From assembly GCA_963747425.1 (NCBI GenBank), contig CAVVFJ010000012.1, positions 310,001 through 374,000 on the forward strand: a DNA stretch of 64,000 nt, in the 5' to 3' direction. This document shows, piece by piece, positions 8,309 to 19,113 of the stretch. Each line of letters begins with the position of its first letter. The stretch's first letter is position 1. The notes under the pieces were generated by a model. It searched no databases and had not been told where the DNA came from. It saw only the letters and a program-made list of their open reading frames with translations. Both the position numbers and the translations under genes were made by a program. Origin of the DNA: DASUPK01 sp963747425 (lineage in GTDB: Bacteria; Actinomycetota; Thermoleophilia; Solirubrobacterales; 70-9).

Positions 8309-8834
8309 CCGCTCGCCTCAACGCGCCATCCCCTTGTGGTGCGCAACTCCCATGGGGCAGGGAGATCTGAAGTTCCGAAGTTCGCTCGGAGTCGATGCTG
8401 TTCACGAAGTCATCCTCGGTTCTGCCGGTCCTTGCTTGCCGAGGAAACCCGACCCTGCCCCCGTGCAGGGCGTGCCTCCAAGCTCCTCTGTGGAGTCGCG
8501 CCCGACGCCAGAACTGACGTCGATAATCTCGCTCCTCCGGAAAGCCTTCGCTATTGTAGTTCGGCTGACGCATTTTTAAAAGAACCGGGTAGACGCGAGG
8601 CCGAGTTTTCGACTCGCTCTTCCCCGCTATTTGCGCAGGAACAAGTCGTTGGGGGGCGACGCGGGCCGGCGGAATCTCAACCGACCCGATGAATTCGCCC
8701 AGCCCCGACAGCCGATCCACTTCTCTGCCGCCCAGGCGTCTCGACCAGGCGGCGCGCCGCAATCCGGGGGATGACCGGGGCGAAGACGTACCTCCGGTGT
8801 CATCGGACGCCACCGGAGTACGAGAAGGCGACTT
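8309..8834. other. Intergenic stretch, no gene recognised
   Basis: About 525 bases separate the STAS gene and the terminator of the YFLDP gene. Open frames here on both strands have no family motifs and atypical composition. A short AT-rich patch (8571-8582, cattttt-aaaag) stands out in otherwise GC-rich DNA and could be a promoter element, but I see no gene placed to use it. Confidence 0.4.
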
Positions 8835-8865
8835 GCGGGGCCGCGTAGACGCCACGCGGCCCCGC
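8835..8865 (-). terminator. Strong hairpin, probable terminator of the YFLDP gene
   Basis: A perfect 12-base inverted repeat, GCGGGGCCGCGT at 8835-8846 and ACGCGGCCCCGC at 8854-8865, has a 7-base loop and begins 14 bases after the TAG of the minus-strand gene. There is no T tract, as is common for actinobacterial terminators. Confidence 0.65.
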
Positions 8866-8879
8866 CGTCGCTTCATCAC

Positions 8880-9211
8880 CTACTGACGGTCCTCCTCCAC
8901 CGGCTCGTCTGCGGCCTGGCCGTTGCCGGCGGGCGGCTCTCCTCCGCGCCGGATCAGTGCGAGGGCCCGATCGCGGGCCATGTGGCGACGGCGGGTGCCC
9001 GAGTCCGGGTCGAGGAAGTAGCCGGCGGCAAGTCCGGCCGCTCCCGCCGCGCCGACGGCCTTCTTCGAAGCGCCGGACGTCTTCGCGCGGGTACCCGCGC
9101 GAACTCGCGCGGCGGCGACCCTGGCGCGGATCAGCCGGCGGCGTGCCTGCTTGCGGGCATCGCTGATCGCCTCGCGCGCCTGTCTCTGTCGGGCTATTCG
9201 TGCCCGCGCAC
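8880..9211 (-). CDS. Small basic YFLDP-type protein (start unclear, likely missing base)
   Basis: On the minus strand an open frame runs to TAG 8880-8882 and encodes an Ala/Arg-rich helix (ARQRQAREAISDARKQARRR), a Gly/Ala hydrophobic segment (VGAAGAAGLAAGYFLDPDSG) and TRRRHMARDRALALIRRGGE, then an acidic tail. This is the pattern of short proteins common in Solirubrobacterales that carry YFLDPxxGxRRR. Function is unknown; the Gly/Ala segment may be a membrane helix. The frame has no ATG, GTG or TTG: it needs ATA 9197, or GTG 9211 with one base restored in the CCC at 9203-9205. The strong hairpin just downstream supports a real gene. Confidence 0.6.
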
Positions 9212-9363
9212 CGGGGGCGCTAAACGGCGAGGTCAGGGCAGGCGCGACTCATGGCCGGGCGCCGTGTTGCAGTGCGAACGAGAACTTGCGCTGCGCTTTA
9301 GAGCGTTCCCTACCCTGTGCCTCGTTGTGAGGCGGCTCGGCGGGGGTTGCCCACGCTTCATTC

Positions 9364-10215
9364 ATGGCCAGACGACAGACATCCGAACTCCTTCGCACGC
9401 GTCCGACGAAGAGCGCGCGCCGGCCCGAGCATCTCACCGAGCAGCGGGCCCGCCCGCCGATCGTCGAGATGCGCAGGGTCACCAAGGTCTACCCGGGTGG
9501 CCACGTCGGGCTCGAGCACGTCAGCCTGCGCGTCGACCGGGGCGAGTTCGTCTTCCTCGTCGGGCCGACCGGCTGCGGCAAGACGACTCTGATCAAGACG
9601 CTGATCCGCGAGCTTCAGCCGACCGAGGGCGAGGTGCTGATCGCCGGCCGAGACATCGCGTCGCTCGCGGACAAGAAGGTGCCCCAGCTGCGACGCCGGA
9701 TCGGCACCGTCTTCCAGGACTACAAGCTTCTGCCGAGCCGGAACGTCTACGACAACGTCGCCTACGCGCTGCAGGTGATCGGCGCCTCCCGCTCGGAGAT
9801 CCGCCGCAAGGTGCCCGACGCGCTCCGGCTCGTCGGCCTCGCCGACAAGGTGAAGAGCTTCCCCGACCAGCTCTCGGGCGGCGAGCAGCAGCGTCTCTCC
9901 GTCGCCCGCGCGTTCGTCAACCACCCGCCGTTGCTGCTGGCGGATGAGCCGACCGGGAACCTCGACCCGAACACGTCCATCGGGATCATGCAGGTGCTCT
10001 ACCGGATCAACCGCACCGGCACCACCGTCGTCGTCGTCACCCACGACCGCGACATGGTGGACAAGATGCGCCGTCGCGTCATCGCCCTCCAGGACGGCCG
10101 GGTCGTGCGGGACCAGGCCGCCGGCACCTACACCTCCGACGACGAGTCGACCCGCGAGTTCGCTCTGCGGCTTCGCGAGGAGATGGGCGTCGAGGGCGAG
10201 GAGCCCCGCTACTAG
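9364..10215 (+). CDS. ftsE: Cell-division ABC ATPase FtsE
   Basis: The protein has 283 residues with an N-terminal basic extension of about 30 residues before the ATPase. Walker A is GPTGCGKTTL, the signature LSGGEQQRLSVARA, Walker B LLLADEPTGNLD, and the switch His is in VVVVTHDRDM. FtsE couples ATP use to FtsX in the membrane and so controls peptidoglycan hydrolases during division. The C-terminal tail beyond the D-loop (about 35 residues, Asp/Glu-rich) is longer than in E. coli. ftsX starts 9 bases downstream, and the order ftsE-ftsX-S41 protease-rnr-smpB fits the actinobacterial arrangement. Confidence 0.95.
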   Translation: MARRQTSELLRTRPTKSARRPEHLTEQRARPPIVEMRRVTKVYPGGHVGLEHVSLRVDRGEFVFLVGPTGCGKTTLIKTLIRELQPTEGEVLIAGRDIASLADKKVPQLRRRIGTVFQDYKLLPSRNVYDNVAYALQVIGASRSEIRRKVPDALRLVGLADKVKSFPDQLSGGEQQRLSVARAFVNHPPLLLADEPTGNLDPNTSIGIMQVLYRINRTGTTVVVVTHDRDMVDKMRRRVIALQDGRVVRDQAAGTYTSDDESTREFALRLREEMGVEGEEPRY

Positions 10216-10224
10216 GCGGCACCC

Positions 10225-11154
10225 ATGGGGCGAGTCTTCTTCTTCATCGGCGAGGGCATGCGCGCGCTGCGGCGCAGCGCGGCACCGAGCCTGGCCGCGA
10301 TCGTCACCGTCTGCCTCACGGTCCTCCTGCTCGGCGTGTTGATCCCGGTCCTCCAGACTGCCAACGACAAGACCAACCAAGTCCGCGACCAGGTCGGGCT
10401 GCGCGTCTTCCTCAGCGACGTCAACGGACAGCAGGCACCCCAGGACCAGGTCCAGGCCCTGCAGGCCAAGCTGACGGCGATCCCGCACGTGAAGGAAGTC
10501 CAGTTCGTCGACAAGAACCAGGCCCTGAGCATCCTCAGCACCCGCCTCAAGCAGGAGAACCGCGAGGACATCACCGCGCAGCTGCCGGGCTCGCATAACC
10601 CGCTGCCCGCCTCATTCAGCGTCGCCCCGGATGACCTCTCCAACCTGCCGAGCGTGCGTGCCGCGATCACTCCGCCCGGGCCCAATGGGACCCCGGCGCC
10701 CATCAGCCCGCTGATCAGCGACATCGCCGACTCGCGCGACGATGCCAACAAGATCACCGGCGCCACCTCCGCGATCCGGTGGGTCCTCGGCGTGCTCTCC
10801 GGCCTGCTGCTGATCGCCTCCCTACTGCTCGTCGGCAACACGATCCGCCTCTCGATCTACGCACGCCGTCGGGAGGTCGAGGTGATGCGCCTCGTCGGTG
10901 CGACGAACTGGTTCATCCGCTGGCCGTTCATGGTCGAAGGTCTGGTCTGCGGGCTGCTTGGCGCTGGAATCGCAATAGGCTTCCTCTTCGTCGGTAAGCA
11001 GGTGATCGTGGATCCGCTCGCCAACAACTTCAACCTGATCTCCTCGGGGCACACGATCGGCTTCGCCAGCCTGGCTCTCGTTCTGCTGTGCGTCGCCATG
11101 GGCATCTCAGCGATGGGCAGCGGCCTGACGCTGCGTCGCTTCCTGCGGATTTGA
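10225..11154 (+). CDS. ftsX: Cell-division membrane protein FtsX
   Basis: The protein has 309 residues: a short cytoplasmic N terminus with AVPSLAA-like sequence, a first membrane helix (about residues 20-42), a large extracellular domain of about 130 residues (VGLRVFLSDVNGQQAP onward, ECD of the FtsX type) and three helices near the C terminus (about 185-305) containing RRREVEVMRLVGATNWFI, the conserved cytoplasmic loop that contacts FtsE. It is the membrane partner of the upstream ATPase. Its TGA overlaps the probable TTG start of the protease gene (TTGA). Confidence 0.93.
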   Translation: MGRVFFFIGEGMRALRRSAAPSLAAIVTVCLTVLLLGVLIPVLQTANDKTNQVRDQVGLRVFLSDVNGQQAPQDQVQALQAKLTAIPHVKEVQFVDKNQALSILSTRLKQENREDITAQLPGSHNPLPASFSVAPDDLSNLPSVRAAITPPGPNGTPAPISPLISDIADSRDDANKITGATSAIRWVLGVLSGLLLIASLLLVGNTIRLSIYARRREVEVMRLVGATNWFIRWPFMVEGLVCGLLGAGIAIGFLFVGKQVIVDPLANNFNLISSGHTIGFASLALVLLCVAMGISAMGSGLTLRRFLRI

Positions 11155-12317
11155 CCCGGCGCACACTCGCAATCGCGGCTGTGGTCGCGATCGCCTTCGT
11201 CCTCGGCATCGTCGCCGGCGGGCAGGTGGACGCGATCCGCAACGGGGTCAACGACGTCTTCGGCAACAAGAGCCAGGACGCGACGGCGCAGGCGATCGAC
11301 GTCATCCACGACGACTACTTCCACACGGTCGACAACAAGGACCTGGAGAACGCGTCGATCGGCTCGATCATCGACCACCTCAAGAAGCGCTACGACGACC
11401 GCTTCTCCCATTACTTCACGCCATCGGACTACGCCCAGTTCCAGCAGGGGTCGCATCTGTCCGGCATCGGCGTCGGCGTGAACGAGGTCGACCGCGGACT
11501 GCGGGTCGCGACGGTCTACAAGCACACCCCAGCGAGGGAGGCGGGGCTCGAGCCGGGCGACGTGATCATCGCCGTCAACGGGAAGTCGATCGCGGGCCAG
11601 AACGCGGACGCGGTCACCGGCCGAATCAGGGGGCCCGAGGGGACAAAGGTGACGCTGACCGTCGCCAGCAAGGACGGGAGCAGCCGCGACGTCACGCTGA
11701 CCCGGCGCGAGGTCAGCATCCCGCAGGTCACCGGCCGGATCGAGCAGGTCCACGGCGTCAAGCTGGGCTACGTGCGCCTCGCCGGGTTCTTCCCCGGCGC
11801 CCACGGGGAGCTCCGCAAGGAGGTCGAGAATCTCTACGCGCAGGGAGCCCAGGGCCTCGTGCTCGACCTGCGGGGCAACGGCGGCGGCCTGCTCACGGAG
11901 GCCGTGCTCGTCTCGAGCATCTTCATCCCCGATGGCGTGGTCGTCTCCACCCATGGGCGCACCCAGCACACCCGGACCTTCGACGCCACCGGCGATCCGT
12001 TGCCGCGTCACCCGATGGTCGTGCTGATCAACGGCGACACCGCCTCCGCCTCCGAGATCGTGACGGCCGCGCTGGAGCAGGCCGGGATCGCGAAGGTCGT
12101 CGGCACCACCTCGTTCGGCAAGGGCACATTCCAGGAGGTGATCCCGTTGAACAACGACGGCGCGCTCGATCTGACGGTGGGGGAGTATCTGACCCGTAAT
12201 GGGACATCGATCAACGGCACCGGGATCACTCCTCAGGTGAAGGCGAAGGACATTCCCTCGACGAAGCCGGATGAGGGTTTGAACCGCGCGCTCCAGGTAG
12301 TCGGGCAACAGCTCTGA
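11151..12317 (+). CDS. S41 carboxyl-terminal processing protease (CtpA-like)
   Basis: The start is TTG 11151, overlapping the ftsX stop and giving a membrane anchor at once (RTLAIAAVVAIAFVLGIVAG). The 388-residue protein then has an N-terminal helical part, a PDZ domain (SGIGVGVNEVDRGL, EAGLEPGDVIIAVNGKSI) and the S41 domain with the catalytic Ser in NGDTASASEIV and the Lys in GTTSFGKGTFQ. It would act outside the membrane on secreted or envelope proteins. In this position it may process a partner of FtsEX; that is inference. Its TGA overlaps the proposed CTG start of RNase R. Confidence 0.92.
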   Translation: MTRRTLAIAAVVAIAFVLGIVAGGQVDAIRNGVNDVFGNKSQDATAQAIDVIHDDYFHTVDNKDLENASIGSIIDHLKKRYDDRFSHYFTPSDYAQFQQGSHLSGIGVGVNEVDRGLRVATVYKHTPAREAGLEPGDVIIAVNGKSIAGQNADAVTGRIRGPEGTKVTLTVASKDGSSRDVTLTRREVSIPQVTGRIEQVHGVKLGYVRLAGFFPGAHGELRKEVENLYAQGAQGLVLDLRGNGGGLLTEAVLVSSIFIPDGVVVSTHGRTQHTRTFDATGDPLPRHPMVVLINGDTASASEIVTAALEQAGIAKVVGTTSFGKGTFQEVIPLNNDGALDLTVGEYLTRNGTSINGTGITPQVKAKDIPSTKPDEGLNRALQVVGQQL

Positions 12318-14032
12318 AGCGCGTAGTCCTCGTCTCCAAGCGCGGCCGGTTCCTGGTCGGCGAGCTGCTGTTCGAACGCGGCGAGCAGATCGAGCTCGGC
12401 GGCGGGCGCCGCGCCGCCAACCCCGGGCGAATGGCCCTGGTGGAGCTCGGTCAGGGTCGCGGCCGCGCGCGTGTCGTCCGTCAGCTGGGCGATCCCGGCC
12501 TGGCATCGGATGTGATCGAGGCGATGCTCGAGGACAGGCAGGTGCGGACCGGTTTCTCGAAGCGGGTCGAGGAGGAGGCGGCAGAGGCCCCGGCGGCCGC
12601 CAAGGCCATGAACGTCGACCGCCGGGATCTCCGAGAGCTCCCCACCTTCACCGTGGACCCCGCGAGCGCACATGATTTCGACGACGCCGTCTCCGCCGAG
12701 AGGACCGAGAGGGGAGTGCGCCTGTGGATACACATCGCGGACGTCGGCGCTCACGTCCGTCCCGGGAGCGCCGTGGAGAAGGAGGCACACCGGCGGGCGA
12801 ACTCGACCTACGTTCCGGGCCTGGTCGCGCCGATGCTGCCGCACGCGCTCTCGAGCGACGCATGCAGCCTGGCCCCCGAGCGGGATCGGCTCGCGGTCAC
12901 CTCGGAGATCGAGCTCTCGGAAGCCGGCGAGCCCCTCTCGGCCAGCTTCCACCGCAGCCTGATCCGCTCAGACGTCCGGTTGAGCTACGAGCAGCTCGAC
13001 GAGATCTTCGCTGGACGGGCCAAGCCGCCGGAGGTGATCGCCGGGCCCCTCAAGCTCGCCAGGGAGGCGGCCGCGGCCCTCGCCGGACGGCGCCCTCGGT
13101 CCTCCCTCGAGGTTGAGAGCTTCGAGCCCGAGTTCCGCTTCGAGGACGGCCAGGTGACGGGCGCCCACTCCGTGCCGCAGACCGAGGCACACGAGCTGAT
13201 CGAGCACCTGATGATCCTCACCAACGAGCGGGTCGCCGAGCTGCTCGAGCGCCGCCGCGTCCCGACGCTCTATCGAGTGCACGAGCAGCCCGATCCCGAT
13301 CGCATCCACCGGCTGATCGAGCAGCTCGCCGCGCTCGACCTGCCGACGCCTCCGCTGCCCGACCGGATCTCTCCCCAGCAGGCCGGTGAGCTCGCCGGCG
13401 AGACGAGCCGCCTGGTGGCCCGTGAGGCCAAGCGCCGCGGCCACGGCCGCGAGGCGTATACATCGCTTGTGCTTCGCTCGCTGAAACCGGCTCACTACAC
13501 GGACCGCAACCTCGGCCACGCCGGCCTGGGGAGCTCCGCCTATGCGCACTTCACCTCGCCGATTCGCAGGTACCCGGACCTGATCGCCCACCGCGCCCTC
13601 CTCTCCGCGATCGGGGCGGGGGAGGAGGCGCCCCGAGCCGAGGGCCTCGCCGAGCTGGGCGCCCATTGCTCCGAGCGCGAGCGCGACGCGACCCGGACGG
13701 AGCGGGATGCCGATTCGGTCTGCGCCTCGTTCCTGCTCCAGCGGGAGCTGTTCGAGCGAGGACCCGACACCCGTTTCGAGGGAGAGGTCTCCGGAGTGGT
13801 GGGCGCCGGATGCTTCGTCCGCTTCGGCGGAGCGCTCGCCGACGTCTACGAGGGATTTCTCCCCGCCCGCAGGATCGGCGGGCGTGAGCGCTACGAGCTC
13901 GACGCGACCGAGACGATGTTGCTGGGCTCGCGCGGCGGGCCGGCGATTCGAATCGGCGACCCCGCCACGATCACCGTCGATCGGGTCGAGGCTCCCCGGG
14001 GGCGAGTGGACCTGCTTCCCTCAGAAGGCTGA
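12314..14032 (+). CDS. rnr: RNase R/RNase II family exoribonuclease (probable CTG start)
   Basis: The RNB catalytic domain is clear: TVDPASAHDFDDAV with the metal-binding Asp cluster, WIHIADVGAHVRPGS, and AYAHFTSPIRRYPDL. An S1 RNA-binding domain closes the protein (FEGEVSGVVGAGCFVRFGGA). ATG 12431 would cut off 39 conserved-looking residues (VVLVSKRGRFLVGELLFERG). In that frame the only usable start upstream is CTG 12314, in a CTGA overlap with the protease stop, matching the TTGA overlap one gene earlier. The CTG start gives about 572 residues. RNase R works with tmRNA-SmpB in decay of non-stop mRNA, and smpB follows with a TGATG overlap. No N-terminal cold-shock domains are evident. Confidence 0.88.
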   Translation: MKRVVLVSKRGRFLVGELLFERGEQIELGGGRRAANPGRMALVELGQGRGRARVVRQLGDPGLASDVIEAMLEDRQVRTGFSKRVEEEAAEAPAAAKAMNVDRRDLRELPTFTVDPASAHDFDDAVSAERTERGVRLWIHIADVGAHVRPGSAVEKEAHRRANSTYVPGLVAPMLPHALSSDACSLAPERDRLAVTSEIELSEAGEPLSASFHRSLIRSDVRLSYEQLDEIFAGRAKPPEVIAGPLKLAREAAAALAGRRPRSSLEVESFEPEFRFEDGQVTGAHSVPQTEAHELIEHLMILTNERVAELLERRRVPTLYRVHEQPDPDRIHRLIEQLAALDLPTPPLPDRISPQQAGELAGETSRLVAREAKRRGHGREAYTSLVLRSLKPAHYTDRNLGHAGLGSSAYAHFTSPIRRYPDLIAHRALLSAIGAGEEAPRAEGLAELGAHCSERERDATRTERDADSVCASFLLQRELFERGPDTRFEGEVSGVVGAGCFVRFGGALADVYEGFLPARRIGGRERYELDATETMLLGSRGGPAIRIGDPATITVDRVEAPRGRVDLLPSEG

Positions 14033-14514
14033 TGGCTAAGTCGAAAGGCCCGAGAACCCCCGTGAGCGGGGACGTCGCCACCAACCGCCGCGCCCGGCAC
14101 AAGTTCCAGGTGCTGGAGAAGATGGAGGCGGGAATCGAGCTGCGCGGCAGCGAGGTCAAGTCGCTGCGCGATGGGAAGGCCCAGCTCAATGAGGCCTACG
14201 CCGTGGTGGAGAAGGGTGAGGTCTGGATGCGCGGCGCGCACATCCCTCCATATCTCCCAGCCTCGGACCAGAACCACGATCCCGATCGGCCGCGGAAGCT
14301 CCTGCTGCACCGCCGTGAGATCGAGCGGCTGATCGGCAAGACCGCCGAACGCGGGCTGACGCTGGTCCCGACCCGCATCTATTTCAAGGGCCCGAGGGCC
14401 AAGGTGGAGCTCGCCCTGGCGAAGGGCAAGGAGGGCAGGGACCGGCGGCGGGAGATCGCGGACCGTGATCTGCGGCGCGAGGTCGAGCGGGACTTCAAGC
14501 AGCGATTGGGGTAG
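14032..14514 (+). CDS. smpB: tmRNA-binding protein SmpB
   Basis: The protein has 160 residues. SmpB signatures are present: ATNRRARHKFQVLEKMEAGI with the conserved GIELRGSEVKSLRDGKAQL, RKLLLHRREIERL and the basic tail. SmpB brings Ala-tmRNA to stalled ribosomes. The ATG overlaps the RNase R stop, so the two trans-translation partners are co-translated. The ssrA gene itself lies at 20699, 6 kb downstream rather than directly after smpB. Confidence 0.96.
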   Translation: MAKSKGPRTPVSGDVATNRRARHKFQVLEKMEAGIELRGSEVKSLRDGKAQLNEAYAVVEKGEVWMRGAHIPPYLPASDQNHDPDRPRKLLLHRREIERLIGKTAERGLTLVPTRIYFKGPRAKVELALAKGKEGRDRRREIADRDLRREVERDFKQRLG

Positions 14515-14671
14515 GACGGCTTCGCCATCAGGTCGCGGCTGCAGGCGGTCGCCCGTCACAAGTCGCTACGGGCTTCGCCCTTCGCTCCAGAGGACAGCGA
14601 CCTTGCAGCCGCTTGCAGGGCAAAGACCGGTGCACGAGAACGAAAGTCCCGTGCAACGATTGTGCACGTCG

Positions 14672-17118
<2,447 letters not shown>

Positions 17119-17122
<4 letters not shown>

Positions 17123-17949
17123 ACGTCTGAGAGGCCGCGCGGCAGGTGCGTCAGCGACGTGCCGAGCGCCAGAGCGGCGATCAATGCGAGGTAGGTGGCC
17201 GCCACCAGCACGCGCGTGCGCGTCGGGATGCGGTGATAGGCGCGCCCCTCGGGGGTGTTGCGCGTCTTCCAGCGGCGCCAGGTCTCCATGCCGCCGAGCA
17301 GAAGGATGATCAGCAGGATCGGGCTCGGGAACACGAAGGCCATCGCCACCAGCCCCGCAAAGCCGACCAGCCAGACCCAGGGGGACAGCGCAGCCATCGC
17401 CCGCCCGCCGTCGAGCGGCAGGACCGGGACGAGGTTGAAGAGGTTGAGGAAGAAGCCGATGAACGCGAGGGCGCGCCAGAAGTCGCTCCCCGTCGCGAGC
17501 CAGATTCCGAGTGGGACCAAGGTGGCGATCGATCCGAGGATCGGGCCGGCGAGCCCGACGCGGGCCTCCGCGGCGGCGTCGTCGCCCATCGACTTCGCTG
17601 AGATCACGGCGCCCATGAAGGGGATGAACATCGGCGCCGACGCCTTGATCCCCTCGCGGCGGAGCTGGAAGACGTGCCCGAGCTCGTGGAGGAGCAGGAG
17701 GAGCACGAAGCCGATCGAGAAGAGCCAGCCGAAGATCAGCTGATAGGCGACGATCGAGACGAGCATCGAGGCGGAGGTGGAGAACAGCTTCAGCTTCGGC
17801 AGGGCCACCAGCAGCAGCTTCGCCTTCGCGCCGAGCTTGGCGATCACGAGCCCGACGGCGGCGAGGGCGGTCCCGATCCGCTTCAGCAGACCTTCGCGAC
17901 GGCCGGAGCCAGGATGGATCGGATCGATCGGATGTTGGTGGGCTTCCAT
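17119..17949 (-). CDS. Site-2 protease family (M50) intramembrane metalloprotease
   Basis: The active-site helix LLLLHELGHVFQLRREG holds the HExxH zinc motif, and LNLFNLVPVLPLDGGRA gives the third ligand region (N-x-x-P-x-x-P-L-D-G). There are about six membrane segments. I choose ATG 17949 (MEAHQHPIDP); a GTG at 17982 would add 11 residues. Site-2 proteases cut within or near membrane helices, often of anti-sigma factors. The convergent neighbour is a single-helix protein, but nothing shows it is the substrate. The C-terminal part is hydrophobic and short, as in the S2P-like subgroup without CBS or PDZ domains. Confidence 0.88.
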
Positions 17950-18046
17950 GGTCCCGTTCCAATCTAGCGCCGCGCTCTTCACCGGCCCTAAGGTGCGAGC
18001 GGCGAGACAGGGCGAGGGAGGTGTCTCAGAGATACCTAGGAATTGG

Positions 18047-18052
18047 TAGGGT
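18047..18052 (+). promoter_or_regulatory. -10-like box TAGGGT, leaderless layout
   Basis: TAGGGT is followed by seven bases and GTG 18060. That GTG begins exactly at a signal peptide, so the box also decides the start of the lipase gene. Confidence 0.5.
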
Positions 18053-18059
18053 CGCGCTC

Positions 18060-19091
18060 GTGAGGAGTGGGCTCCTGGGCAGAGGGCTCGTCGGCGCGAT
18101 CGCGGCCGCGTCGCTGCTCGTGCCTGCCTCGGCCTCGGCGATCACCTACGCGCCGGTCGACCAGCCCGGGCCGGCGTTGAGCGTTCCCCAGGACAAGCTC
18201 GATGCCAGCCTCGAGTGCACCGGCAACCTCGCCGGCGCCGGCCGCGCCCCCGTCCTGCTGGTCCCGGGTACCGGCAGCAACCCGCACTCGAACTTCTCCT
18301 GGAACTGGGAGCCCGCGCTCAACAAGCTGGGGATCCCGTGGTGCGCGGTGACGCTGCCTGGCAACGCCCTCGGGGACATCCAGATTGCGGGCGAGTACGT
18401 CGTCAACGGGATCCGGACGATGCACGCGCGGGCGGGACGGAGGATCTCGATCATCGGCCACAGCCAGGGGGGAATGCTGCCCCGCTGGCCGCTGCGCTTC
18501 TGGCCCGACACGCGCGCGATGGTGGACGACCAGATCGGCTTCGCCCCGAGCAACCACGGGACGACCGGGGCGGATCCCCTCTGCACCTTCAGCTGCGCGG
18601 CGGCCGACTGGCAGCAGCGGGACATCGCCGACTTCATCAAGGCGCTCAACTCCTACCAGGAGACCTTCCCCGGGATCTCCTACACCGAGATCTACAGCCA
18701 CTTCGACGAGATCGTGACGCCGAACTCCGATGACTCGGGGAGCTCCTCGCTGCATGGTGGCGGCGGTGAGATCACCAACGAGGCGATCCAGCAGATCTGT
18801 CCGCTGGACCCGTCCGAGCACCTGGCGATCGGCACGCAGGACAACGTCGCGTACGCCCTGGCGATCGACGCTCTGGATCATCCAGGCCCCGCCGATCCTG
18901 CGCGCATCCCCTCGAGCGTCTGCAACCAGCCGCTGATGCCGGGGATCAATCCGGTCACCTACCCGGCCGATCTCGCCTCCGCCGCAGCGGACCTGGCATT
19001 CAACACCGCCACCGCTCCTCAGATCAACGCCGAGCCACCGCTCGCCTGTTACGTCACCGCCAGCTGCCCGAAGCAGAAGAAGAGGCACTAA
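18060..19091 (+). CDS. Secreted CalB-like lipase/esterase, copy 1
   Basis: GTG 18060 gives a signal peptide (LLGRGLVGAIAAASLLVPAS, cleavage after ASA). The mature enzyme is an alpha/beta hydrolase: PVLLVPGTGSNP is the oxyanion strand, IIGHSQGGMLPRW holds the nucleophile (Ser 135), FDEIVTPNSDD suggests the acid and HLAIGTQDN the His region. The segments LDASLECTG, LLVPGTG and SNFSWNWEPAL match the layout of Candida antarctica lipase B, as judged from memory. The 343-residue enzyme probably hydrolyses extracellular esters. The next gene is a close paralog in the same direction, 22 bases after the stop. Confidence 0.85.
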   Translation: MRSGLLGRGLVGAIAAASLLVPASASAITYAPVDQPGPALSVPQDKLDASLECTGNLAGAGRAPVLLVPGTGSNPHSNFSWNWEPALNKLGIPWCAVTLPGNALGDIQIAGEYVVNGIRTMHARAGRRISIIGHSQGGMLPRWPLRFWPDTRAMVDDQIGFAPSNHGTTGADPLCTFSCAAADWQQRDIADFIKALNSYQETFPGISYTEIYSHFDEIVTPNSDDSGSSSLHGGGGEITNEAIQQICPLDPSEHLAIGTQDNVAYALAIDALDHPGPADPARIPSSVCNQPLMPGINPVTYPADLASAAADLAFNTATAPQINAEPPLACYVTASCPKQKKRH

Positions 19092-19113
19092 TACCGGCGC
19101 CAAGGAGGGCGAG

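Noticed and set aside
14515..14671. Gap after smpB considered as the location of tmRNA
   Set aside because: No tmRNA ends or tag motif are present; the real tmRNA is at 20699-21060.
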